Positions 1-6,028 of a DNA stretch of 11,501 nt are shown one piece after another. Under the pieces are notes generated by a model. It did no database searches. It was not told the origin of the DNA and worked only from the letters and a program-made list of their open reading frames with translations. The DNA is from Rickettsia typhi. GTDB lineage: Bacteria; Pseudomonadota; Alphaproteobacteria; Rickettsiales; UBA1997. Numbering within the stretch: position 1 is the stretch's first letter; each line of letters starts with the position of its first letter. The position numbers and the translations under genes were made by a program. The DNA lies in the NCBI GenBank assembly GCA_945902255.1, contig CAMDMO010000043.1:1-11501 (forward strand), written 5' to 3'.

Positions 1-199
1 AAAATCAAAACCTGATATTTGCCTAATTCACGGCGAATCTGATTCCGTTTTGCCTTTTGAAAATTTTATTGAGGCAAAAAAAATTCTAACTTCACAAGAT
101 ATTCCTTTCGAATCTCATGCGGTTCCACATTTAGATCATTCAATTGATATTCATGGCGTTAGAGTGGCGCAAGCATTTCTTAAAAAACGAATTTCTTAA
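1..199 (+). CDS. Alpha/beta hydrolase, phospholipase/carboxylesterase family, C-terminal fragment
   Basis: The window opens inside this gene. The open frame starts at base 2 and gives 65 residues before a TAA at 197-199. The translation contains IHGESDSVLPF, which matches the strand-loop carrying the catalytic Asp in the phospholipase/carboxylesterase (PF02230) family, where the usual form is hHGxxDxVVPF. About 30 residues later, HLDHSID matches the loop carrying the catalytic His. The nucleophile Ser and the N-terminal two thirds lie outside the window. Family members are cytoplasmic serine esterases acting on short acyl esters or lysophospholipids; the substrate here cannot be told. The downstream DUF3800 gene begins 2 bases after the stop, so the two are probably co-transcribed. 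The family call is fairly firm from the Asp and His motifs, but it rests on a short fragment. Confidence 0.75.
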   Translation, partial: KSKPDICLIHGESDSVLPFENFIEAKKILTSQDIPFESHAVPHLDHSIDIHGVRVAQAFLKKRIS

Positions 200-201
200 A
201 A

Positions 202-927
202 ATGACAACATCACCACAAAGTCAAACAAAATTCATCGCATTCTTTGATGAATGCGGAGACCATTCTTTAGAAAAAATTGATAACGATTTTCCAATTTTT
301 ATATTATCTACGGTAGTTGTAGAGCGAGAAAATTATTTAGAAAAAATAATTCCCTCTCTTGCAAAGTTAAAATTAAAATTTTGGGATCATGAAGGAGTAA
401 ATTTACGCAGCAGAGACATTCGCAAAGCATTAGGGGATTTTACTTTTATGCAGATTCCACAAGAGCGCAAAACTATGATCAATGAGCTAGAGTTAATGAT
501 ACAAAATTTACCTTTTACACTTTTTCTTACCGTAATAGATAAAGAGAAGCATAAAAATCAACATGGTATTAATGGCTTAAATCCTTACAATTTAGCGCTT
601 GGACATACTCTTTTTAATTTAGAAGAATTTTTAAACGAAAATAACGAGGATACTCTTCCGATAATAGCGGAATCACGCGGTAAGAATGAAGATGATCAAC
701 TAAAGGCATCTTTTTATGAATTCAAATCATCTAACTCGCAATTTCAATTATCAAATTTTCCTCTTACCTTTCGGCGTAAAAATGATAATATTGCAGGAAT
801 TCAAATTGCAGATTTATGCGCTTACCCAGCTGCTCGTAGATTTTTAAATCCAGATAAAGAAAATAGAGCCTTCGATGTAATTCGTCCGCATATTTATAAA
901 CATCAGGTTTTGCCAGCAATAAAGTAA
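202..927 (+). CDS. DUF3800 domain protein
   Basis: A 241-residue protein whose N-terminus has FFDECGDHS (residues 14-22), the D-E-x-G-D signature of the DUF3800 family (PF12686). An acidic patch (AESRGKNEDDQ, around residues 155-165) and the C-terminal IQIADLCAYPAARR (around 200-213) are the other two conserved blocks of that family. Length is normal and no signal peptide or membrane segment is visible. The biochemical role of DUF3800 is not established. The spaced acidic residues suggest a metal-dependent enzyme, perhaps a nuclease, but that is inference. The ATG at 202 follows the hydrolase stop by 2 bases with no clear Shine-Dalgarno, which fits translational coupling. Family members are often seen on mobile or accessory DNA, so this could be an acquired gene. 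Its 3' end overlaps the U-rich tail of a candidate antisense small RNA. Confidence 0.85.
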   Translation: MTTSPQSQTKFIAFFDECGDHSLEKIDNDFPIFILSTVVVERENYLEKIIPSLAKLKLKFWDHEGVNLRSRDIRKALGDFTFMQIPQERKTMINELELMIQNLPFTLFLTVIDKEKHKNQHGINGLNPYNLALGHTLFNLEEFLNENNEDTLPIIAESRGKNEDDQLKASFYEFKSSNSQFQLSNFPLTFRRKNDNIAGIQIADLCAYPAARRFLNPDKENRAFDVIRPHIYKHQVLPAIK

Positions 928-986
928 GAAAGCGGCTCCAGAAAAAATCTAGAAAACCGCTTTCCGACCGAGAATTCCCAGTCCAC
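918..986 (-). ncRNA. Candidate small RNA, about 69 nt, two hairpins ending in a terminator-like stem
   Basis: Reading the minus strand from the predicted start near 986, two hairpins follow one another. The first is 983-977 with 972-966: seven pairs, two of them G-U, with an AAUU loop. The second is 964-957 with 935-928 (eight pairs, GAAAGCGG/CCGCUUUC). It continues after a two-base bulge as seven more pairs (954-948 with 942-936) closed by a U5 loop. The minus-strand bases after the stem, 927-918, read TTACTTTATT, a moderate U-tract. On the plus strand the bases after the same stem (CGACCGAG) carry no T-run, so the terminator logic favours minus-strand transcription. It overlaps only the last bases of the DUF3800 gene. 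No known RNA family was recognised. It could instead be only a terminator or a palindromic repeat. Confidence 0.45.
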
Positions 987-992
987 TGGGGC

Positions 993-1021
993 ATTATATA
1001 AAATACAAAAGAAAAAGTCAA
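993..1021 (-). promoter_or_regulatory. Near-consensus sigma-70 promoter on the minus strand
   Basis: On the minus strand the -35 box is TTGACT (1021-1016), the spacer is exactly 17 bases (1015-999) and the -10 box is TATAAT (998-993). That is 11 of 12 consensus bases with ideal spacing. Initiation would fall near 986, immediately before two hairpins. There is no protein gene on this strand for it to serve: transcription would run antisense into the 3' end of the DUF3800 gene. It is the best-looking promoter I noticed in the window. Confidence 0.6.
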
Positions 1022-1026
1022 TTTTC

Positions 1027-1055
1027 TTAAGAGATTAAGAAAGTAAGAACATAAT
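1027..1055 (+). promoter_or_regulatory. Possible proS promoter
   Basis: TTAAGA (1027-1032) and CATAAT (1050-1055) are 17 bases apart, matching 4 of 6 and 5 of 6 consensus bases. Initiation would be near 1062, leaving only about 8 bases before the proS ATG at 1070. No Shine-Dalgarno is visible there, so the message would be nearly leaderless. In DNA this AT-rich a match of this quality can occur by chance. Confidence 0.3.
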
Positions 1056-1069
1056 TTATTAAAAAGCAT

Positions 1070-2338
1070 ATGAAACTATCAAATTATTTCCTCCCAACTC
1101 TTAAAGAAAATCCAATCGATGCCACCGTGGTGTCGCACCAATTAATGGTTCGCGCTGGCATGATTCGCCAAACCGCATCCGGCATTTACACTTGGCTTCC
1201 TTTGGGTTTAAAGGTTTTGCGTAAAGTTGAAAAAATTATCAAAGAAGAAATGGATAAGGCTGGCGCTTTGGAAATTTTAATGCCAACAATTCAACCAGCT
1301 GAATTATGGATTGAATCGGGTCGTTATGATGCTTATGGCAAAGAAATGCTGCGCATTAAAGATCGCCATGATCGCGATATTTTATATGGTCCAACCCATG
1401 AAGAAGTGGTTACGGATATTTTCCGTAAAAATGTTAATTCTTATAAAGATTTACCAAAAAATTTATATCAAATTCACTGGAAATTTCGCGACGAAATTCG
1501 CCCTCGTTTTGGCTTAATGCGCGGTCGCGAATTTTTAATGAAAGATTCTTATTCTTTTGATATTGACGATGCGAGCGCGAAAAAAACTTACAATTTAATG
1601 TATGAAACTTATTTCAAAATTTTTCGTAAAATGGGTTTAAATGCGATTGCGCTTAGAGCTGATACTGGCGCGATTGGCGGAGATTTATCGCATGAATTTC
1701 ACATCTTGGCCGAAACTGGCGAAAGCGCAATTTTTTATGATAAAAAATTTGATGAATTAACCAAATTAAAAGATTTTGATATTGCAGAAATGCAAAAAAT
1801 TTATGCAATGGCCGATGAAATGCATGATGAAAAAAAATGCCCAATTGCTCTAGATCAATTATCTTCAAGACGCGGAATTGAAGTTGGTCATATTTTTAAT
1901 TTCGGATTAAAATATTCTAAAGCCATGGAAGCTTCTGTAATGGGCGCTAATGGTGAAAAAATTTATCCAAATATGGGCTCTTACGGAATTGGCGCGTCTA
2001 GAGTTGTGGCCGCAGCAATTGAGGCAAATCATGATGCTAATGGAATTATCTGGCCGAAAGAAATTGCGCCTTTCCAAGTTGCTTTAATTAATGTAAGATC
2101 TGGCGATGAGTTATGCGATAAAACTTGCGAAGAAATTTATAGCAAACTTGAAAATAAAGGCATTGAAGTGATTTATGATGATACTAAGGCTAGCTTAGGA
2201 CAAAAATTTTCTATCGCTGATTTAATTGGAATTCCAACTCAAATTATTGTTGGCCCAAAATCTGCTGCAGCTGGAATGGTTGAAGTTAAAGATCGCAAAA
2301 GCGGAGAGAAGAAGGAAGTCGCGATTGGAGATATTTAA
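1070..2338 (+). CDS. proS: Prolyl-tRNA synthetase, short form without the editing insertion
   Basis: A 422-residue class II aminoacyl-tRNA synthetase that charges tRNA-Pro with proline in the cytoplasm. Visible landmarks in order are GIYTWLPLG (residues 38-46), the GPTHEE loop (107-112), motif 2 with FRDEIRPRFG (139-148) and REFLMKDSYSF (153-163), and motif 3 with GSYGIGASR (303-311). The anticodon-binding domain follows from about residue 337. Motifs 2 and 3 are about 140 residues apart, so the roughly 180-residue editing insertion of the E. coli enzyme is absent. Length and layout fit the alphaproteobacterial/mitochondrial-like form. ATG 1070 gives the expected N-terminus (MKLSNYFLPTLKE) although there is no clear ribosome site. 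Of 20 arginine codons, 16 are CGN and 4 AGA. The last codons are part of an imperfect tandem duplication extending downstream. Confidence 0.97.
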   Translation: MKLSNYFLPTLKENPIDATVVSHQLMVRAGMIRQTASGIYTWLPLGLKVLRKVEKIIKEEMDKAGALEILMPTIQPAELWIESGRYDAYGKEMLRIKDRHDRDILYGPTHEEVVTDIFRKNVNSYKDLPKNLYQIHWKFRDEIRPRFGLMRGREFLMKDSYSFDIDDASAKKTYNLMYETYFKIFRKMGLNAIALRADTGAIGGDLSHEFHILAETGESAIFYDKKFDELTKLKDFDIAEMQKIYAMADEMHDEKKCPIALDQLSSRRGIEVGHIFNFGLKYSKAMEASVMGANGEKIYPNMGSYGIGASRVVAAAIEANHDANGIIWPKEIAPFQVALINVRSGDELCDKTCEEIYSKLENKGIEVIYDDTKASLGQKFSIADLIGIPTQIIVGPKSAAAGMVEVKDRKSGEKKEVAIGDI

Positions 2339-2583
2339 TAACTCTTTCGACTAATTAACATATAACCGCGCCATCATATTTCATGAGATGTTTAAAATAG
2401 TTATGAATATGTGAGCTGGGTTACAAACCAGCCCAGCGCTGGAAAGTCGCGATTGAGAAATTTAATAGCTCTCCAGCCAATTAACTGCCGCTGGGCGTGC
2501 TTTGTAAGCGCGCCCACACATTCACGCAATGTTTAAATAGTTATAAAGTGTGAGCGCTGGGTTACAAACCTAACCAAGAGTTG
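2315..2583. repeat. Imperfect tandem duplication starting in the proS 3' end; fills the 301-base proS/SemiSWEET gap
   Basis: Unit 1 (2315-2441) and unit 2 (2442-2583) share three blocks in the same order. Block one is GTCGCGATT...ATTTAATA.CTCT (2318 and 2446), which in unit 1 encodes the last residues and stop of proS. Block two is AATTAAC (2353 and 2479). Block three is ATGTTTAAA.TAGTTAT (2388 and 2529) through CTGGGTTACAAACC (2416 and 2557). Both units fold a stem around block three: CATAT/ATATG in unit 1 (2375-2379 with 2407-2411) and CACAC/GTGTG in unit 2 (2515-2519 with 2548-2552). Two base pairs thus changed on both sides. Unit 2 has an extra 10-bp hairpin (2492-2501 with 2505-2514, loop TGT). 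No open reading frame of note, tRNA or clear terminator was found in 2339-2639. Confidence 0.7.
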
Positions 2584-2639
2584 AAAAATGCATAGTTTAT
2601 CCAAGGAAATGGTATGATTTTATCGGCGAATCGGCGTTC

Positions 2640-2891
2640 CTAATCCCCATTTTTTATCTTAATTGCCAAAACTCCTCCCGCCAAAACTAAAGTCACTAAA
2701 TTGGCGCTTGTAATCACAATATTTTCCAACAAAATACCATAAATCAGCCAAAGAAAAACACCGGCAACAAATAGCGAATACATAAATAAGGAAACTCCTT
2801 TTGTATCGCGAGTTTTAATAGTTTTAATTACCTGCGGTAAAAAGCTAATTGTGGTTAAAAATGCCGCAAAATAGCCGATAATTTCGGTCAT
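2640..2891 (-). CDS. SemiSWEET family sugar transporter (PQ-loop/MtN3)
   Basis: An 83-residue membrane protein with three predicted helices: about residues 4-22, 34-54 and 58-78. The first helix ends in SFLPQVIKTIKTRDTKGVS, with the family Pro-Gln pair at residues 19-20 followed by the usual basic loop and K-G-V-S. That pattern and the single three-helix bundle define bacterial SemiSWEETs, which dimerise to pass mono- or disaccharides down their gradient across the inner membrane. Length is slightly under the usual 85-95. The substrate cannot be read from the sequence. The gene is divergent from gpmI with only 25 bases between the two start codons, so promoters for each would have to overlap the other gene. 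The 3' side faces the end of proS across the duplicated region. Confidence 0.88.
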   Translation of the reverse strand: MTEIIGYFAAFLTTISFLPQVIKTIKTRDTKGVSLFMYSLFVAGVFLWLIYGILLENIVITSANLVTLVLAGGVLAIKIKNGD

Positions 2892-2916
2892 AATTTAATT
2901 TTTTAAATGTTGGATC

Positions 2917-4425
2917 ATGAATAATATAAAAAAACCAATATTACTTTGCATTCTAGATGGATTTGGAATTGGCGACGATAATTTCGCCTTCAATGCCATA
3001 GCCAAAGCGAATATGAAAAATTATAATCGCATTTTAAAAACCTATCCCAACTCTCAATTAGAAACCTCTGGTCTGGCGGTTGGCTTGCCTGAAGGCCAAA
3101 TTGGCAATTCTGAAGTTGGACACATGACAATTGGCGCTGGCCGTGTCATTTTTCAAGATTTACCAAAAATTAATAATGCGATTTCTGATGGCAGCCTAGC
3201 ACAAAATTCAAAATTACAAAAATTAATTTCTGATTTAAAAATTTCGGGCAAAACTTGTCATTTAATGGGCTTGTTTTCTGATGGCGGAGTTCATTCTCAC
3301 ATTAATCATATAATTTTTTTAGCAAATTTTTTACAAAAAAATGGAGTAAAAGTTTTACTACATGCTTTTTTAGATGGTCGTGATGTTGCTCAAAAAAGCG
3401 CTTTAAATTATTTAAACGAAGCTGAAAATATAAAAATTGCCACAATATCTGGGCGCTACTACGCCATGGATCGCGACTATAAATGGGATCGCATTAAACT
3501 CGCTTATGATGCAATTATAAATGGCAAAGGAGAAAATTTTGCTAACCCAATTTTAGCGGTTGAAAAATCTTACGAAAAAAATATTACCGACGAATTTATT
3601 CTGCCTTGTATAATTGAAAATTACCAAGGAATTGATGACGGCGACGCCCTACTCTTCTGCAACTTTCGCGCCGATCGCGCTCGTCAAATTTCAACTGCAA
3701 TTTTAGATGATAATTTTAGCGAATTTTCTCGTAAAAAAATTAATTTTTCTCACTTAATTGCTTTAACTAAATATTCCGATGAATTGAGTAAATTTTATCA
3801 AATTTTATTTCCCGAAAATTCAATAAAAAATTCATTACCCGAAATACTTGCAAATAAAGGCTTAACACAGCTTCGTATTGCCGAAACCGAAAAATATGCC
3901 CATGTAACTTTTTTCTTTTCTTGCGGCAGAGAAAAAGAATTTTTAGGCGAAGAAAGAATTTTAATAAAATCGCCAGCTGTTGCTACTTATGACTTAAAGC
4001 CAGAAATGTCTGCAAATGAAGTTGGTGAAAAATTAAAAGCAGCAATTGATTCTAAAAAGTTTGATTTCATCGTAGCAAATTACGCAAATTGCGACATGGT
4101 TGGACATTCCGGCATTCTAGGTCCTTCAATTAAAGCGTGTGAGGTGATTGATTCTCAATTAGGAATGTTAGAAAAAACAATTTTAGAAAATGATGGTTTA
4201 ATGTTAATTTCCGCTGATCACGGAAATATTGAATGCATGATTGATGAATCTCACAAACCTCATACTTCTCACACAACCAATCCGGTGCCACTTATTTTAA
4301 TTGGCAATAATATTGCTAATAAAAAACTATTAGATGGCTGTTTAAGTGATATTGCGCCAACTATTTTAAGTTTAATGAAAATTGAAAAACCGGTGGAAAT
4401 GGATGGAAAAAATTTGATTAAATAA
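2917..4425 (+). CDS. gpmI: 2,3-bisphosphoglycerate-independent phosphoglycerate mutase
   Basis: A 502-residue cytoplasmic enzyme of the alkaline phosphatase superfamily that interconverts 3- and 2-phosphoglycerate in glycolysis/gluconeogenesis, using two metal ions. ILDGFGIGD (residues 12-20) supplies the first metal ligand Asp14, and GNSEVGHMT (63-71) contains the phosphoserine nucleophile Ser65. Later come FSDGGVHSH, FLDGRDV, the substrate loop SGRYYAMDRDYKWDR, CNFRADRARQ, the C-terminal metal blocks ANCDMVGHSG and SADHGNIE, and the final HTSHTTNPVP. Length is normal. The usual FFFNGG is FFFSCG here, a mild variation. The ATG at 2917 has GGA at 2912-2914, too close to be an ideal ribosome site. 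Having this enzyme separates the organism from Rickettsia proper, which lacks glycolysis, and agrees with relatives that keep lower glycolysis. Confidence 0.97.
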   Translation: MNNIKKPILLCILDGFGIGDDNFAFNAIAKANMKNYNRILKTYPNSQLETSGLAVGLPEGQIGNSEVGHMTIGAGRVIFQDLPKINNAISDGSLAQNSKLQKLISDLKISGKTCHLMGLFSDGGVHSHINHIIFLANFLQKNGVKVLLHAFLDGRDVAQKSALNYLNEAENIKIATISGRYYAMDRDYKWDRIKLAYDAIINGKGENFANPILAVEKSYEKNITDEFILPCIIENYQGIDDGDALLFCNFRADRARQISTAILDDNFSEFSRKKINFSHLIALTKYSDELSKFYQILFPENSIKNSLPEILANKGLTQLRIAETEKYAHVTFFFSCGREKEFLGEERILIKSPAVATYDLKPEMSANEVGEKLKAAIDSKKFDFIVANYANCDMVGHSGILGPSIKACEVIDSQLGMLEKTILENDGLMLISADHGNIECMIDESHKPHTSHTTNPVPLILIGNNIANKKLLDGCLSDIAPTILSLMKIEKPVEMDGKNLIK

Positions 4426-4489
4426 TCATTATTATATTTAATTCGTGACGAGATATAATCAGTCATTCGAGGCGGTTTTTACTTACTCT

Positions 4490-4525
4490 AAATTGTCACC
4501 CCGTCGAATGACGGGGTGACAATTT
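4490..4525. repeat. Perfect 16-bp inverted repeat between gpmI and lepB
   Basis: Arms 4490-4505 and 4510-4525 are perfectly complementary (AAATTGTCACCCCGTC) with a GAAT loop, far more GC-rich than the surroundings. The octamer GTCATTCG at 4462-4469 is complementary to 4505-4512, so an alternative fold with the upstream sequence is possible. Neither side has a clear T-run, so it is not a textbook intrinsic terminator. It may still end gpmI transcription, stabilise RNA ends, or be a dispersed palindromic repeat. Confidence 0.85.
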
Positions 4526-4613
4526 GAGCAGTATTTTGTTAACTATTTTCTAGCAATAAGAAGTAGACAAAGACAATTAAGATCAGCAATTGATATCAAA
4601 ACTAAAAAATAAA

Positions 4614-5333
4614 ATGGAAAATAACAAATCAGGATTTATAAAAACTCTTGTCACCGCCCTAATATTTGCAGGCATTGTGCGCTCTTTTTTATTCGAACCA
4701 TTTCACATTCCTTCTGGCTCAATGAAGCCAAATCTTTTGGTTGGTGATTATATTTTTGTCGCCAAATATTCTTATGGATATAGCCGCTATTCTTTTCCTT
4801 TTGGTTTTAATTTTTTTGAAGGAAGATTTTTTTTTAAAAGTCCCAAAAGAGGTGATGTTGTTGTTTTTCGCCTACCCTCAGATCCAGATATTAACTATGT
4901 AAAACGACTAATCGGTCTTCCTGGAGATAAAATTCAGGTGAAGGAAGGTGTTGTTTATATTAATGATAAAAAAATAGAAAAAAACGCTGACGGAGTTTTC
5001 ACAGATAATGACGAAGAAATAGCCAGCGAGATTAAAAAATTCATTGAAAATTTACCGGAAGGTAAAAAAATTACCACCTTAGATCAATCACCTACAATGC
5101 CACAAGATGATACTGGAATTTACGAAGTGCCTCAAAAACATTATTTTATGATGGGAGATAATCGCGATAATTCACAAGATAGTCGCTTTTTAAGCCAAGT
5201 TGGCTATATTCCAGAAGAAAATTTAGTTGGGCGCGCCACCATAATTTTCTTCTCCAGCAAAAAACCAATTTGGCAAGTTTGGAATTGGCAAGATTCAATT
5301 AGATTTAAGCGCATTTTAACTAAGGTTAAATAA
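4614..5333 (+). CDS. lepB: Signal peptidase I
   Basis: A 239-residue inner-membrane serine protease that removes signal peptides from exported proteins. One N-terminal helix (about residues 8-27) is followed by FEPFHIPSGSMKPNLLVGD, with the nucleophile Ser36. GDVVVFRLPSDPDINYVKR holds the general base Lys97, then comes LIGLPGDKI, and near the C-terminus GDNRDNSQDSR, the family's last box. I chose ATG 4614, giving MENNKSGF just before the helix. A TTG at 4590 would add eight residues (MISKLKNK), and neither start has a convincing Shine-Dalgarno. The stop overlaps the rnc start by one base (TAATG), so lepB and rnc are translationally coupled, the common lepB-rnc arrangement of proteobacteria. 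The upstream gap contains a strong inverted repeat but no clear promoter. Confidence 0.95.
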   Translation: MENNKSGFIKTLVTALIFAGIVRSFLFEPFHIPSGSMKPNLLVGDYIFVAKYSYGYSRYSFPFGFNFFEGRFFFKSPKRGDVVVFRLPSDPDINYVKRLIGLPGDKIQVKEGVVYINDKKIEKNADGVFTDNDEEIASEIKKFIENLPEGKKITTLDQSPTMPQDDTGIYEVPQKHYFMMGDNRDNSQDSRFLSQVGYIPEENLVGRATIIFFSSKKPIWQVWNWQDSIRFKRILTKVK

Positions 5334-6019
5334 TGGATAAAATATTTTCTGACTTTTGTAGTAAAATTGACTATAACTTTAGCAAACCTCATCTATTAGA
5401 AGAGGCATTGACTCATCCCAGCCTTTCGAAAGAAAATAAAGATAAACCAAATTATCAAAGATTAGAATTTTTAGGCGATAAAGTTTTATCTTTAATTATC
5501 GCTGATTTTTTAATGACAAAATATGATAAAGAAGCGGAAGGTCCTTTATCTAAACGCCAAGCTTCTTTAGTTTCTGGCGAAACTTTAGCCGAAATTGCGC
5601 TTACCATTGATCTTGACAAAGTATTGCAAGTAAGCAAAGGTGAAAAAAACTTAGGTGGGAAAACCAATAAAAGAAATCTAGAAAATGCTCTAGAGGCTTT
5701 GATTGGAGCAATTTATCTCGATTCAAACTATGATGAAGTAAAAAAATTCATCATGAAATTTTGGCAAAATCGTTTAGAAGAAAATATTGCGCCGCCAAAA
5801 GATCCGGTTTCAGAATTGCAAGAATTGGTTCAAATAAAATCGAAACAATTGCCAGAATATATCACTATAAAGTCTGGTGGCCTAGATCACGCGCCAAACT
5901 TTATCTCAAAAGTTAAAATTCTAGACCAAAATTTAGAATTTGAAGCTTCGGGAAAGTCAAAAAAAGAAGCACAAAAAGAAGTTGCAAAAATTGCTTTGGA
6001 ATTTTTTAAACAAAATTAA
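5333..6019 (+). CDS. rnc: Ribonuclease III
   Basis: A 228-residue cytoplasmic double-strand-specific endoribonuclease that processes rRNA precursors and structured mRNAs. The catalytic domain (about 5-150) shows the signature RLEFLGDKVL with metal ligands Glu45 and Asp49, and NALEALIGAIYLD with Glu121. A C-terminal double-stranded RNA-binding domain (about 158-226) ends in the expected SGKSKKEAQKEVAKIAL. The residue corresponding to E. coli Asp114 is Asn118. I believe this exchange also occurs in some other bacterial groups, so activity is probably kept. The start ATG overlaps the lepB stop in TAATG. An unrecognised 335-residue gene follows after 9 bases, where many proteobacteria have era. 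Many strong palindromes in this window would be plausible substrates, but that link is only suggestive. Confidence 0.96.
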   Translation: MDKIFSDFCSKIDYNFSKPHLLEEALTHPSLSKENKDKPNYQRLEFLGDKVLSLIIADFLMTKYDKEAEGPLSKRQASLVSGETLAEIALTIDLDKVLQVSKGEKNLGGKTNKRNLENALEALIGAIYLDSNYDEVKKFIMKFWQNRLEENIAPPKDPVSELQELVQIKSKQLPEYITIKSGGLDHAPNFISKVKILDQNLEFEASGKSKKEAQKEVAKIALEFFKQN

Positions 6020-6028
6020 GAGTGCGAT

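Noticed and set aside
764..1069. 101-codon minus-strand frame across the DUF3800 end and proS upstream region
   Set aside because: It overlaps a well-supported gene and the palindromic region, shows no recognisable domain, and its sequence is explained by the hairpins and antisense of DUF3800.
2415..2432. GCTGG-loop-CCAGC resembling a tRNA T-arm
   Set aside because: The loop has eight bases and lacks TTCRA, no acceptor, D or anticodon arm can be fitted, and the second repeat copy does not preserve the stem.
2315..2583. CRISPR-like array or tandem RNA genes
   Set aside because: There are only two diverged units of about 130 bases, with no short regular repeat-spacer pattern and no cas genes nearby.
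4454..4459. TATAAT as a lepB promoter -10 box
   Set aside because: No acceptable -35 box lies 16-18 bases upstream, and in sequence this AT-rich the hexamer alone means little.
4269..4466. Small minus-strand frame over the gpmI end
   Set aside because: Antisense shadow of conserved gpmI coding sequence with no family features.
4590..4613. TTG start for lepB at 4590
   Set aside because: No ribosome site supports it, and the ATG at 4614 leaves a normal short cytoplasmic lead before the membrane helix. It cannot be fully excluded.
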